Shown in pieces: positions 34,058 to 45,810 of a stretch of 64,000 bases of DNA. Numbering within the stretch: the stretch's first letter is position 1; the number at the start of each line of letters is the position of its first letter. The notes under the pieces were generated by a model. That model saw only the letters and a program-made list of their open reading frames with translations, searched no databases and was not told where the DNA came from. This stretch comes from Dipteris shenzhenensis (taxonomy: Eukaryota > Polypodiophyta > Polypodiopsida > Gleicheniales). Location of the stretch: the NCBI GenBank assembly GCA_047967505.1, contig CM106539.1; one strand, given 5' to 3'. The position numbers and the translations under genes were made by a program.

Positions 34058-34550
34058 TGCTCCACACACTACATAGATCTGAAAATGGATTCACACCATC
34101 AATTTCAAGAGCTAATTGTACATTTGTTATCTCTCTTGTAACTTCTGGCCATGTACTATCCACATGCTTCCATGCTAATGAATCCACTGGATGCCTACAT
34201 AAGCCATCTTGACTTCTTCCACCAACATGCCATTTCATGTTTTTGGAAATAAGAGGAGATTTGTTAAAATTTTTTGATATTAGAGCATAAAAATGCATGT
34301 CAACATCTAATAGCATAAGGTCAAATATAAGATCCACAATTTACATAACTGTATTGTCTAAGGAGTCATGGAATCAAAGGAAAGTGTCGTAATATTTTTT
34401 TAGGAACCTTTGACTTGCCACTTAACTTCCATCGACTTTCATTGCACTTGGGACACATTTCCAAACTTGCATACTCCCCATGATATAAAATGCAATCATT
34501 GAGCCAGTTTGCAAGAAATGGAATGAGTGTGGCATTTGATGAAGACAATG
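34058..34550 (-). pseudogene. CACTA (En/Spm) TNP2-type transposase fragment
   Basis: Minus strand: DCILYHGEYASLEMCPKCNE followed by SRWK (about 34500-34430) is the hallmark of TNP2 transposases. VPKKILRHFPLIP follows, then MKWHVGGRSQDGLCRHPVDS and LALEIDGVNPF (about 34245-34085). The left side is cut by the G1 LTR and the right side by copia B1 at 34551. No CACTA termini seen. Confidence 0.9.
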
Positions 34551-34750
34551 TCCTCTCCCCCTCCATCTGACCTTAGGCATTTTATTTGTAGGCCTGTTTC
34601 TTTTTCAACCATAGCTTTGAAAGCTTTGAAGTGCCCAAACACTTCACTTTTCTTTTTCATAAAATACACCCAAAGTTTTTTGCTGAAGTCATCAATAAAT
34701 GTGACAAAATAGTGACAGCGTCCAATAGATGCAGCTTTAGCAGTCCACAC
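34551..34750 (-). pseudogene. copia B1, left remnant (integrase core)
   Basis: Encodes AASIGRCHYFVTFIDDFSKK, then FKAMVEKETGLQIKCLRSDG, the integrase core; nearly the same as B2 at 54226-54420. It stops at 34551 against the CACTA fragment (everything 3' of it is lost) and at 34750 against the A1 LTR; B1 resumes at 40225. Confidence 0.93.
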
Positions 34751-35048
34751 TGTAAAGAATAAGGGAGAGAGATAGGAGACTCAAGTTCAGCTTTCTTCAC
34801 AACACACAAAAGAGAGAGGACACAAGGTTGGAGGGTGAAGCCTTTCTTCACTTTTGCACACAACAACAATACAATAGAAGAGGGAAATACCCTGCATGTC
34901 AAAACCTAGAATACGTGGTTCATATGTGAACCCAAACCAAAAACATACGTGGTAGTCTAACTACACCACGAGTACAACTAACATAGGCGGTGACATAAAT
35001 GATAGTCATCCAGGAGATATATCGGGGGTAGAGCTTGATATCTCAACA
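34751..35048 (-). repeat. A1 3' LTR
   Basis: TGTAAAGAATAAGGG ... GATATCTCAACA on the plus strand. The adjacent CTCCCCCTCAAG is the polypurine tract on the minus strand. The pol frame reads through PPT into this LTR and stops at 35006. Confidence 0.95.
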
Positions 35049-37102
35049 CTCCCCCTCAAGCTCAAATCCATCTCACGTACACCAAGCAAGCTCCTAAATC
35101 TGCGAAGCTTCTCGGTACCCAATGCCTTCGTAAAAATATCAGCCACCTGCTCCTCAGTGCTGACATAGACAAGATCAATCTCACCAGCTAGAACCTTCTC
35201 TCTCACAAAGTGATAATGCACCTCAATGTGCTTCGTTCTAGCATGATAAACTAGGTTATTAGCAAGCATGATGCTGCTAATGTTGTCACAATGAATGACA
35301 ACTGCTGCATGAATTGTCTGTCCCATATCTGCAAGTAGCTTCCGTAACCAAGCTACCTCACATGCAGCCATTGCTGCACCCCTGTACTCAGCCTCTGTGC
35401 TCGACAAGGCAACTGTTGGTTGCTTCTTGCTGCTCCAACTGATGGCACCACTCCCAAGGGAAAACATAAAACCACTAGTAGATCTCCTGTCTGAGACACT
35501 ACCAGCCCAGTCAGCATCTGTGTATCCATGTACCTGTAATGCACACCCAGCTTCATAAAACAGTCCATAATGCAATGTGGACTTCACATACCACAGTATG
35601 CACCTAGCCGCATCCAAATGTGGCTTCCTCGGTGCCTGCATAAACTGACTCACCAGCCCCACAGCATAGCTCAAATCTGGTCTGGTTATAGTCATGTAAA
35701 TCAAGCTACCTACTATGCGCCTGTACATAGTAATATCTTCAAGAATCTCACCTGTCTCTGCATTGAGCTTCACATTCTGCTCCAATGGAACAGAGATAGG
35801 CTTACAGCCTGTCATCCCATATTTGGACAGCATGTCCAAACCATATTGCCTTTGCAACAGCCATATCCCACTCGGGGATCTAATAACCTCAATGCCCAAG
35901 AAGTAACGCAGCTCTCCCAAATCCTTCATCTCAAATTTTTGCTTCAACAGTAGCTTCACTTCATTAATGTCTGCATCACTATCACCTGTAATAATCAAGT
36001 CATCAACATAGATGACTACAAGCACAATCCCTCTGTTTGTCCTTTTCACATGAAGTGAAAAATCTGAATTGGAAATCTGAAATCCAATAGTGACAAGATA
36101 TTGCCCTATCTTGTCTGACCATGCCCTCGGCGCCTGTTTTAAGCCATACAAGGCTTTGCGCAACCTGCATACAAAATCGGGGTGTGAATTATCCTCATAA
36201 CCTTCTGGCTGCATCATATAAACCTCTTCCTGCAAGAAGGCATTTTTCACATCCATCTGATGCAAAGACCATCCCTTTGCAGCAGCCATAGCAATTACTG
36301 CTCTCACGGTTGCCATCCTTGCAACTGGGCTGAAAGTTTCCTCATAGTCAATTCCATATGTCTGTGCAAAACCTTTGGCAACCAATCTTGCCTTGTACCT
36401 GCTAACAGACCCATCAGCATTGTGCTTTACTTTGTAAACCCACTTGCAGCCAATAGCCTTCTTATCATGAGGCAAAGGCATCAAATCCCAAGTGTGGTTT
36501 GCATCCAAGGCAGCCATCTCTTCATCCATAGCTGCTTCCCAATTTTTATGCCCTGCTGCATCCTCAAAACATGTGGGCTCTGGCTCCTCTAGAACCTTGA
36601 CCATATAAGCATAGTGATGTGCTGTATACCCATCATATCTCAGCCTGTCAACTGGATACTTAATACGAGTGGACCTCCGTACAACTGGATCAGTTGCAGG
36701 AGTCTTTAAATCATGCCTGCTTTTCCTTGCACCAGGTGTAACAACAGACGGAATCCCAAGTTCCTCATCAAGGCTCATTTCAGAGCCGCTTGACTCTCCA
36801 TCAACATGAGAGCTACCAGCAGACACATCAAACACTGGAGCATGGTCTACTTTTTCTTTTCCCTTATGTGATACCTGCACAACACTATCAGGGCTGCCAT
36901 GTGATGATTCACTAGATCTCAATCTCCCTGTCCATGCATTAGATCCACTAGTAGAGGACTCTCTGGGTCCACTCAAGGCTTGAGATTGCTGCTCTGCATT
37001 TATTGCAGCATTCCCATTTCCTGCATCTGCATCTCCTACCATAACAGTTGGTGCATACCAGCTGCTCATTTCATCAAAAACAACATCTCTGCTCACTTGC
37101 AT
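35006..37102 (-). pseudogene. A1 reverse transcriptase and RNase H
   Basis: A 698-codon open frame: linker with many Ser, RT ([22 protein letters not shown] active site YVDDLIIT near 36000), RNase H (LSSTEAEYRGAAMAACE; HCDNISSIMLAN; YHARTKHIEVHYHFVREK). Compared with A2, four residues are missing after DVKNAFL, a 12-bp deletion between two TGCAAG copies near 36233. A stop (TAA at about 37124) cuts it from integrase. Confidence 0.95.
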
Positions 37103-37123
37103 TTTGCGGGTGGAAGGGTTATA

Positions 37124-38206
37124 TTAGTGATACCCTTTCTGGTGCAGAGCATATCCAATAAAGATGCATTTTTCTGCCTTTGGATCTAGCTTTGTTCTCT
37201 TCTCATCAGGAACATGAACATAAGCTATGCAACCAAATACCTTCAAGTGAGAAATATCTGGTTTTTGGCCTGTATACATTTCTTCAGGCGTCATGCCATG
37301 AACAGCTGCAGTGGGGGTTCTATTCATAATATAAACAGCAGTTGCTACTGCTTCAGCCCAAAAATAATCAGGCATGTTTTTCTCATTTAGGATCGCCCGT
37401 CCTACTTCTGCAATATGCCTGTTCTTCCTTTCTGCAACCCCATTCTGCTGAGGGGTAGACCTGCATGAGTACTTCCTTTGAATTCCCTGTTCTTTCAGAT
37501 ATTCACAAAATTCTTCTAAAAAGTACTCTCCCCCTCCATCAGATCTTAGCACTTTAATATGCACACCTTTCTCTTTTTCAACCATGGCCTTAAAAGCCTT
37601 GAAATGGCTGAACACTTCACTTTTGTGCTTCATAAAATAAATCCACACCTTCCTAGTGTAGTCATCAATAAACGTCACATAATAATGGCATCCACCAATA
37701 GAAGCAGCTTTGGTTGTCCAAACATCTGAATGGATCACTTCCAAAGGTCTTCTGCTCACCTTAGCATTTTTGGGAAATGCATGTCTGGCCTGCTTACCCA
37801 TTTGGCATGCTTCACATACCTTTTGCATTCCCTCAACTCTGAATTTAGGCAAACCTGCAACAATGTTTTTCGTTTGCATAGATTTCAGCCTTTGTATATT
37901 CACGTGCCCAATGCGCTTGTGCCATATCTCAATATCTACAATGACACCTCTCCCATGCGCAAACATAGCAGCTTTCACCTCAGGCATATCAACATCCAAG
38001 GTGAACATTCTGCCATTTTTGTTGCCTTTCGCAACCAAGCGGCACTTATTTTTCAAGTCCTCAACAAAGCATCCATCAGGATTAAATCTAACCTGCAGAC
38101 CTTGCTCAACCATCTGGCCAACTGAAACCAGGTTCTTAGTGATTTTTAAAACATGAAGTACATCTGCCAAGTACTTCGTTTTGCCATCCTGCATAGCCAA
38201 TGGCAC
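37124..38206 (-). pseudogene. A1 integrase
   Basis: GAG-pre-integrase (WHKRIGHVNIQRLKSM), zinc-binding CEACQMGKQ, core TFIDDYTRKVWIYF, LRSDGGGEYF, and TPQQNGVAERKNRHI with the catalytic Glu. Ends at GYALHQKGYH followed by a stop where A2 has RC. The upstream boundary is another stop (TAG, about 38211). Confidence 0.95.
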
Positions 38207-38215
38207 TTTACCAAC

Positions 38216-39348
38216 CTACGTAATTGGGTGCGCAGTATCATCACCTGTTTCAACATAACCTGGCTTATCCAAATTTCTAACATCATGAAACCACTCACCA
38301 TGACTGGTCATGTGGTTAGAGGCACCTGAATCAACATACCAAACATCATTGCAAGCTGCAGCATCTCCTGACATGGAGTTAACCATATGCTGCATCACAA
38401 AAAGGTGCTCATTTCTGTCGTCACCATGCCCACTTGATGATGCATAGTTGCTTTGCTGCAACTTCCCACTTTTGATGTCATTCTACTTTTTATAGCATGT
38501 ATTCTCCTTGTGTCCAGGCTTTCCACAATAATAGCATTCTGTGCTGCTATTTACTTGCTGGTTCCTTTGCCATGAACCACGACCTCTTTGGCTCCCCCTG
38601 CCTCTAGAACTACCACGTCCTCTCCATAGGACTGGTTTTCCTGTTGTTGCTGTTGGTTCTGATTTCCTGCACGGCCACCAAAACAGCCTCTTCCTCTACC
38701 CCTGCCTCTACCTGTATTCGAGTAGAAAGCAGTCTCTTGAGAAGTTGAGGTGGCTGAACCACCATTCCTTTGCTCTTCACTCAGCAAGAGAGCAATAAGT
38801 TCCTAAAAATCAGGAAATGTTTCACGGACTCCAATGGATGTCCGAAACTGTGCATAATCTTTCCCAAGACCATTCAAGGTCACAGACACTAAGTCCTCAT
38901 CATCAACAGGTGCTCCAATGGAGGCAAGAGAATCTGCAAGGCCTTTCACCTTCAAGGAATACTCATTTATATTCAAATTTTTCCTTTGCACATTGTGCAA
39001 CTCCTGCTTTAGCTGCATCTTTCGTGCTTTGGTATTTGTGCTATACAGCTTCACCAATGTATCCCATGCCTCCTTAGGCGTCTCTACATCCTGTATATGC
39101 ACAATCATAGAATCTGAAATGCTAACAGACAGCCAATACAAGCATTTTCTGGCTTTTTCATGCCATTCTTTAAAGGCCTTCAATTCAGCAGGAGTGGGAG
39201 CAGTACCCAAAACTGGTTCTGCAGTTTCACCACTGATGTACTCCCAAACTCCCTTTCCCATAAGGAAGTTTGTCATCCTGAACTTCCATGCTTGGAAGTT
39301 GTTCTTGTCAAGCTTCTCACTGACAATGGTAGACAGATTCTCAGACAT
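38216..39348 (-). pseudogene. A1 gag and protease
   Basis: Start MSENLSTIVSEKLDKNNFQA at 39348. Gag runs to FPDF, then a TAG (38801-38803) where B2 reads Glu. The next part (38787-38551) is a Gly/Arg-rich linker that goes out of frame. The zinc knuckle region has a TAG where B2 has Gln (about 38480). Protease VWYVDSGASNHMTSHGEWF lies at about 38345-38290. Confidence 0.93.
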
Positions 39349-39914
39349 TTTACAAATCACGAATTGCAACAGCAACCTGTAAACACAGCAAATGCCTCAC
39401 AAGGGCAAATAGCAAAACTTCTGCAAAAACCCTCACAGGGGCAGATCTGCAACACTGACGAAAGTGGTATTTCACCACACAGTCACTTCCTAGTGACGAT
39501 TTTGCATCAACAGGCAACAGGCATGAATCTGCAACTCCCAATATCTCTGCACACAGGCATACGATGCAATTTCTGTGGCACCTTTCCACCGACTAGCCGC
39601 GCAGTGGTCGCACAGCGAAAAACAGGGCCTTTTTTTGAGTGCCTGCGAAGAACTTGCGCCTTCAAAACGGGCCCCGAAACGGCCTCAAATCAAAAAAATA
39701 AAGTCACCGAAGGCTTAGCCCTTTCCCGCAGCATATACTGCGCTCTCGCCACACCGCAAAGGGCCTCTCAATCTGAAACAGTGCACTCCTGCACTTCTGA
39801 CTGTGCTACCTGCAGAGATTTGCTCCCAAACTCGAAATAGGAAAGCAACACTGGTCCTCTTACCAGGACACCACAAACTTGGCTTGCTTTCTTGAGCTCC
39901 TTACCACGAACAAG

Positions 39915-39926
39915 GCTCTGATACCA
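39915..39926 (-). other. A1 primer binding site, initiator Met tRNA
   Basis: The minus strand reads TGGTATCAGAGC, directly abutting the LTR. Confidence 0.95.
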
Positions 39927-40224
39927 TGTAAAAAATAAGGGAGAGAGATAGGAGACTCAAGTTCAGCTTTCTTCACAACACACAAAAGAGAGAGGACACA
40001 AGGTTGGAGGGTGAAGCCTTTCTTCACTTTTGCACACAACAACAATACAATAGAAGAGGGAAATACCCTGTATGTCAAAACCTAGAATACGTGGTTCATA
40101 TGTGAACCCAAACCAAAAACATACGTGGTAGTCTAACTACACCACGAGTACAACTAACATAGGCGGTGACATAAATGATAGTCATCCAGGAGATATATCG
40201 GGGGTAGAGCTTGATATCTCAACA
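39927..40224 (-). repeat. A1 5' LTR
   Basis: Differs from the left LTR at TGTAAA(A/G)AATAAGGG and CCCTG(T/C)ATGTC; otherwise identical by eye. Confidence 0.95.
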
Positions 40225-42596
40225 CACACATCAGAGTGGATTAATTCCAATGGCTTTTTACTCTCTTGAACATGCCTAGGAAAAGGTTTCCTTGCCTGTT
40301 TCCCAAACTGACAGGCTTCACAAACCTTGTGCATTTCTGCAACCTTGAATTTAGGCAATCCTGCAACAATATTTTGGGCTTGCATTGATTTAAGTCACTG
40401 TATATTAACATGACCAATGCGTTTGTGCCAGATATCAATATCTGCAACTACACCGGTCCCATGTGCAAACATTGCTGCACTCAATTCAGGCATGTCCACA
40501 TCCAACGTAAACATCCTGCCCTTCTTCTTTCCTTTTGCTATCAAGCGATCGTTATTTTTCATATCCTCAACAAAGCATCCATGAGGATTAAATCTGAATT
40601 ACAAGCCCTACTCAACCATTTGACCAACAGAAACCAGGTTCTTGGTGATGTTCGGAACATGAAATACATCGGACAGGTATTTCTTTTTCCCATCCTGCAT
40701 AGACAAAGGAATTTTACCGATCTGCATAATAGGATGTGCAGTATCATCACCAGTCTCCACAAATCCTAGCTTTTCCATTTTCCTTGCATCCTGCATCCAT
40801 TCTGCATGACCTGTCATGTGGTTTGACGCACCTGAGTCAACATACCACACATCATTTCGTTCTTCTGCACTTGTCACAGAATTGGTCATATGCTGCACCA
40901 TAAATAGATGCTCATTTCTGTCATCACCCTGTCTACTAGAAGATGCATAATTGCCTTGCTGCAATTTTTCATTCATAATGTCATTCTGCTTTTTGTAGCA
41001 GTCCTTAGCCATATGACCCATTTTACCACAATAGTAGCATTCAATATTGCTGTTTGCATTTTGGCCTCTCTGCCATCCACCACGGCCTCTTTGGCTCCCC
41101 CTGCCTCTAGAGTTACCACGTCCTCCTGCATAGGACTGGTTTTCTTGAGTTTGCTGCATAATCTGATTTCTACCCCCTTTCTACCACAGCCTGCAGATCG
41201 GCCTCCTCTACCTCTGCCTCTACCTCTGCCAGCATTTGAGTAGAAGACAGTTTCTTTTGAGGTTCCTCCTGAAGAAGATGCACCCCCATTTCTCTGCTCT
41301 TCAGAAATTAGAAGAGCAAACAACTCTTCAAAATATGGAAATTTTTCACGGACGGCAATGGATGTCCGAAACTGTGCATAATCCTTTCCTAGACCATTCA
41401 AGGTCACAAAAACTAGATCATCATCTTCCACTGGCAACCCAATGGAAGCAAGTGCATCTGCAATTTTCTTCACCTTCATGTGGTAGTCGTTTATGCTCAA
41501 ATTTTCTCTCTGCACATTGTGCAACTCCTGTTTGAGCTGCATTTTCCTGGCTTGCGTATTTGTGCTGTACATTTTTGCCAGAGTATCCCATGCCTCCTTT
41601 GGCATACTTACATCCTGAATATGCACAATCATGGAGTCCGAAATACTGATAGATAGCCAGTACATAACTTTCCTGGCTCTCTCATGCCATCCTTTGAATG
41701 CCTGCATTTCCTATTGATTGGGAACATTAGGAAGAACAGGTTCTTCTTCATTTCCTGTAATGAACTCCCAATAGCCTTTTCCCATCAAGAAATTCGTCAT
41801 TCTAATCTTCCATGCCTGGAAGTTGTTCTTGTCAAGCTTTTCAATGACAATCTGTGAAAGAGAATCAGATGCCATTACAAAACACTGCAAAATATTCTGT
41901 CACTGCAAAAAACACAGCTTTTGCCTCACACGGGTAGATCTGCAAAACTGACGAAAGTGGTATTTCACCACACAGTCACTTCCTAGTGACGATTTTACAC
42001 CAACAGGCAACAAGCATGAATCTGCAACTCCCAATATCTCTGCACACAGGCATATGATGCAATTTTTGTGGCAACTTTTCACCGACTAGTCGCGCAATGG
42101 TCGCACAGCCAAAATAGGGCCTTTTTCTGAGTGCCTGCGAAGAACTTCTGCCTTCAAAACGGGCCCCAAAATGGCCTCGAATCAGAAAAATAAAGTCACT
42201 GAGGGCTTCGCCTATCCCACAGCATATAATGCCCTCTCGCCACACCGCGAAGGGTGTCTCAATCTGAGACAGTGCACTCTTGCACTTCCGGTTGTGCTAC
42301 CTGCAGAGATTTGCTCCCAAACTCGAAAAAGGAAAGCAACATTGGTCCTCTTACTAGGACACTGCGAACTTGGTTTGCTTTCTTGAGCTCCTTACCACGA
42401 ACAAGGCTCTGATACCATGTGAAGATAGTGGGAGAGAGGGAAGGAGTCTCACTTGCAGCTTTCTCACATACACAATGGGGGAATACACACAAAGGTGGAG
42501 GCAGAAAACAGTTTTCCTCTTCTTAGTTGTGAAAGCCAAAAGAACTCTAGTACAAAGAAATAGAAGAACCCTATATGTGGGTCTCAAACCAAACTC
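40225..42596 (-). pseudogene. copia B1, right part: integrase N-terminus, protease, gag, leader
   Basis: Continues the integrase interrupted by A1. Minus strand: gag start at 41875 with KEAWDTLAKMYSTNTQARKM, zinc knuckle CYYCGKMGHMAKDC (about 41040), protease VWYVDSGASNHMTGHAEWM, GAG-pre-integrase and CEACQFGKQ. Frames change in the Gly/Arg-rich gag tail (about 41150) and stops occur near 41712 and 40605. The untranslated leader is 41876-42405; PBS at 42406-42417. Confidence 0.93.
42418..42596 (-). repeat. B1 5' LTR, truncated
   Basis: Matches the first 179 bases of the B2 right LTR (TGTGAAGAT ... AACCAAACTC), then stops matching; the outer half is deleted. B1 is therefore broken at both ends. 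Confidence 0.92.
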
Positions 42597-43108
42597 TATT
42601 GATTTGTATTTATCAAACACAATTTCACTCCACCTATTCTTTAGAATGAAATTTTTTTCGCCAAAAGTGGGCCAAATGTAAGGTCTTTCCACAAATTCTT
42701 AAGAATGAAAATTTTGGCCTTATGTTGGCAAGTCTATGGAATGAGGGTAAGGCCAAAGTCTCTAGTATGGTGCATTAGGTCTTAATTAATTCTTCTTTAG
42801 GCTTGAATATTTAATGCATCAACTTCACGACTATTATTTATGCTTGAACTTGTAATGTATTAATTTCATGACTTAGGATTTTATGAAGTTATATCTAACA
42901 TGTCCCAAATTTAATGGAAATTAATATCCTACATAACACAACAAAGTATCATCATATCCCTTCCCAAAATCAATGCTACCTAGCAACTCTCCTGGCATTT
43001 TCACTACCTTGCATTTGAGTTAGCTATGATGAAGAATGTTGCCTGCCTTTGGAACCTCTTAGAGTTACCATTAGCATGATCTAATTTCATGTACCCCAAA
43101 ACTTGAGA
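42597..43108. other. no recognised feature
   Basis: AT-rich DNA without frames or repeats that I can assign. Confidence 0.4.
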
Positions 43109-43592
43109 CTTGGAGATTCCCATATCACACCAGTGGTAGCTATCTTGTCCACTCTCAATGCTAGTAAGAGCTAGGCCCCATAGACCGGTAAAAGAAGTCT
43201 TTTTGGAGGTTCAATTTTTTCCCTCCGTCTTCTGCAGGCCCCATGATAAAATAGGATATATTCATCACCCTACATTTAATGCAAGAATTGACACAACTTT
43301 TTTGGACTTGACTATGTAGTTTACATCTCAAACTTGGTGCTAAAATTGCAGACTGGGAGATTCCCATATCACAACAATGGTAGCTGTCTTGTCCACTCTC
43401 AACACTAGTAAGAGCCGGTCCCCATAGACCGGTAAAAGAAGTCTTTTTGGAGGTTCAATTTTTTGCCTCCGTCTTCTCTGGCCCCATGACGGAATAGGAT
43501 ATATTCACCACCCTACATTTAATGCAAGAATTGACAACTTTTTTTCAACATGACTATGCAGCTTACATCCCAAAATTGGTGCTAAAATTGCA
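43109..43592. repeat. 244-bp tandem repeat, two units
   Basis: Units start near TGGAGATTCCCATATCACA (43111) and GGGAGATTCCCATATCACA (43355), and share CCATAGACCGGTAAAAGAAG and TTTTTGGAGGTTCAATTTTT. Divergence is modest. A fragment of a further unit may precede the first. Confidence 0.9.
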
Positions 43593-43967
43593 TACCGGGC
43601 ATCTCCATTTGCCGGGGGGGTGTCCCTAGCAACCCCTTGGACTTGCGCTATTTGTCTAGTTGTGTCTCTCCACAAAAATCAGAGTGGGGCCTATTTTCCC
43701 CATCTAGTAAAACTATATGCATCAATATGTATGTATGTATGTATGTATGCATGCATCCATGTATGTATGTACACACACACACACATGTATGTGTACTAAA
43801 ACTACTAAAACTATATGCATCAAATAATGTTGTTGATCAATTTTTGGCATACCCCACCAAAATCAAGACCCCCATTGCAAAGAAAGGTAAGGAACACAAG
43901 TGCTTGTTCTTATGCTCATGAGACAACAAAATGCATGACATAGGCAACCAATGGGGTCTTACTTTTG

Positions 43968-44017
43968 ATGTTTGTATGTATGTATGTATATATGTATGTA
44001 CATACATACATGCATGC

Positions 44018-44106
<89 letters not shown>

Positions 44107-44205
44107 TGTATGTATGTATTAATGTGTGTGTGTGTGTGTGTATGTACGTATGTATGTATGTATGTATGTATGTATGTATGTATATGTGTATATGTATATG
44201 TTGAT
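43968..44205. repeat. compound TATG / TG / TA microsatellite
   Basis: Runs of GTAT, TG and TA within array unit 1, about 240 bases. Confidence 0.95.
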
Positions 44206-44256
44206 GCATATATGTATATATTGATGTATATATTGATGCATACAATTTTGATATAT

Positions 44257-44642
44257 GGAGAAAATGGACATGAAAACCATCTAAATTGGTTCTTGTCATT
44301 CGATTTGATATATGACATGATCCTATTTGGATTTGTAAGTCCAAAGATATGGGGTCCTACTTTTAGGGCCTGAATGCCTAAAATAGGCAGCGCGTTAACG
44401 CGCTGTCTATTTCATGCATTTAGGCCTCAAAACTAGGACCCCATTGTGTTGCCAATGGGGTCCTAGTTTTGAGGCCTAAATGCATGAAATAGACACCGCG
44501 TTAACGCGCTGCCTATTTTAGGCATTCATGCCCTAAAAGTAGTACCCCATATCTTTGGACTTGCATATCCAAATGGGGTCATGTCATATATCAAATCGAA
44601 TGGCAAGATCCAATTTAGATGGTTTTCATGTCCATTTTCTCC
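44257..44642. repeat. foldback 1: 190-bp inverted arms, 6-bp loop
   Basis: Arms 44257-44446 and 44453-44642 are reverse complements with scattered mismatches; loop TGTTGC. Each arm itself has a near-palindrome around GCGCGTTAACGCGC, so four-way structures are possible. Confidence 0.92.
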
Positions 44643-44908
44643 ATCAACTAAAACTATATTAATCAAATAATGTTGTTGATCAATTTTTGGCATACCCCCG
44701 AAAATCAAGACCCCCATTGCAAAGAAAGGTAAAGAACACAAGTGCTTGTTCTTATGCTCATGAGACAACAAAATGCATGACATGGGAAACCAATGGGGTC
44801 TTACTTTTGATGTATGTATGTATATATATGCATGTACGTATATATATATATATGTATGTATATGTTGATGCATATATGTATATATTGATGCATACAATTT
44901 TGATATAT

Positions 44909-45293
44909 GGAGAAAATGGACATGAAAATCATCTAAATTGGCTCTTGCCGTTTGATTTGGTATATGACATGACCCCATTTGGATTTGTAAGTCCAAAGAT
45001 ACGGGGTCCTACTTTTAGGGCCTGAATGCTTGAAATAGGCAGCGCATTAAGCGCTGCCTATTTCATGCATTTAGGCCTCAAAAGTAGGACCCCATTGGCA
45101 ACACAATGGGGTCCTACTTTTGAGGCCTAAATGCCTGAAGTAGGGAGCGCATTAATGCGCTGCCTATTTTAGGCATTTAGGTCCTAAAAGTAGCACCCCG
45201 CATATTTGGACTTGCATATCCGAATGGGGTCATGTCATATATCAAATCAAATGGCAAGATCCAATTTAGATGGTTTTCATGTCCATTTTCTCC
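44909..45293. repeat. foldback 2, central loop inverted relative to foldback 1
   Basis: Same arms as foldback 1 (GGAGAAAATGGACATG ... CATGTCCATTTTCTCC) with cores AGCGCATTAAGCGCT and AGCGCATTAATGCGCT. The loop between CCATTG and CAATGG reads GCAACA, the reverse complement of TGTTGC in foldback 1. Confidence 0.9.
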
Positions 45294-45518
45294 ATCAACT
45301 AAAACTATATTCATCAAATAATGGTGTTTATCAATTTTTGGCATACCTCCCCCAAAATCAAGACCCCCATTGCAAAGAAAGGTAAGGAACACAAGTGCTT
45401 GTTCTTATGCTCATGAGACAACAAAATGCATGAAATAGGCAACCAATGGGGTCCTAATTTTGCTGTATGTATGTAATTATGTATATATGTATGTATATAC
45501 ATACATATATATCTATAT

Positions 45519-45521
<3 letters not shown>

Positions 45522-45612
<91 letters not shown>

Positions 45613-45615
45613 ATG

Positions 45616-45694
<79 letters not shown>

Positions 45695-45710
45695 ATGTAT
45701 ATGTATACGT
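45522..45710. repeat. (TG)n / (TATG)n microsatellite
   Basis: About 36 TG repeats (45525-45597), then TATG, TA and TG runs, in array unit 3. Confidence 0.97.
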
Positions 45711-45810
45711 TGATGCATATATGTATATATTGATGCATACAATTTTGATATATGGAGAATGGACATGAAAACCATCTAAATTGGCTCTTGTCATTCGATT
45801 TGATATATGA

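Larger units (their letters stand above)
34751..40224 (-). mobile_element. Ty1/copia retrotransposon A1, complete but non-coding-competent
   Basis: 5,474 bp, two 298-bp LTRs differing at about two positions, TSD CACAC (34746-34750 and 40225-40229), PBS for initiator-Met tRNA and a PPT. Inserted in the integrase of copia B1. All domains are present, but at least four nonsense codons and a frameshift interrupt gag-pol. The near-identical LTRs make it very recent. Confidence 0.96.
43708..45810. repeat. tandem array of foldback units carrying microsatellites
   Basis: Units begin AAAACTATAT at 43807, 44650 and 45301 (partial start at 43708). Each contains GATCAATTTTTGGCATACC, CAAGACCCCCATTGCAAAG, CTTATGCTCATGAGACAAC, a TATG/TG/TA microsatellite of variable length, and, in the first two units, a foldback of about 385 bp. 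The third unit is cut at 45810 where gypsy G2 begins. No coding capacity: the long Tyr/His/Thr or Cys/Val frames are microsatellite artefacts. Confidence 0.9.

Noticed and set aside
37710-38156. Plus-strand 130-150 codon frames over A1 and A2 integrase
   Set aside because: They lie antisense to well-supported pol domains and recur only because A1 and A2 are copies.
43916-44373. Long frames of Tyr/Ile/His/Thr or Cys/Val on both strands
   Set aside because: They are translations of TATG, TG and TA microsatellites; all frames stay open because of the repeat.
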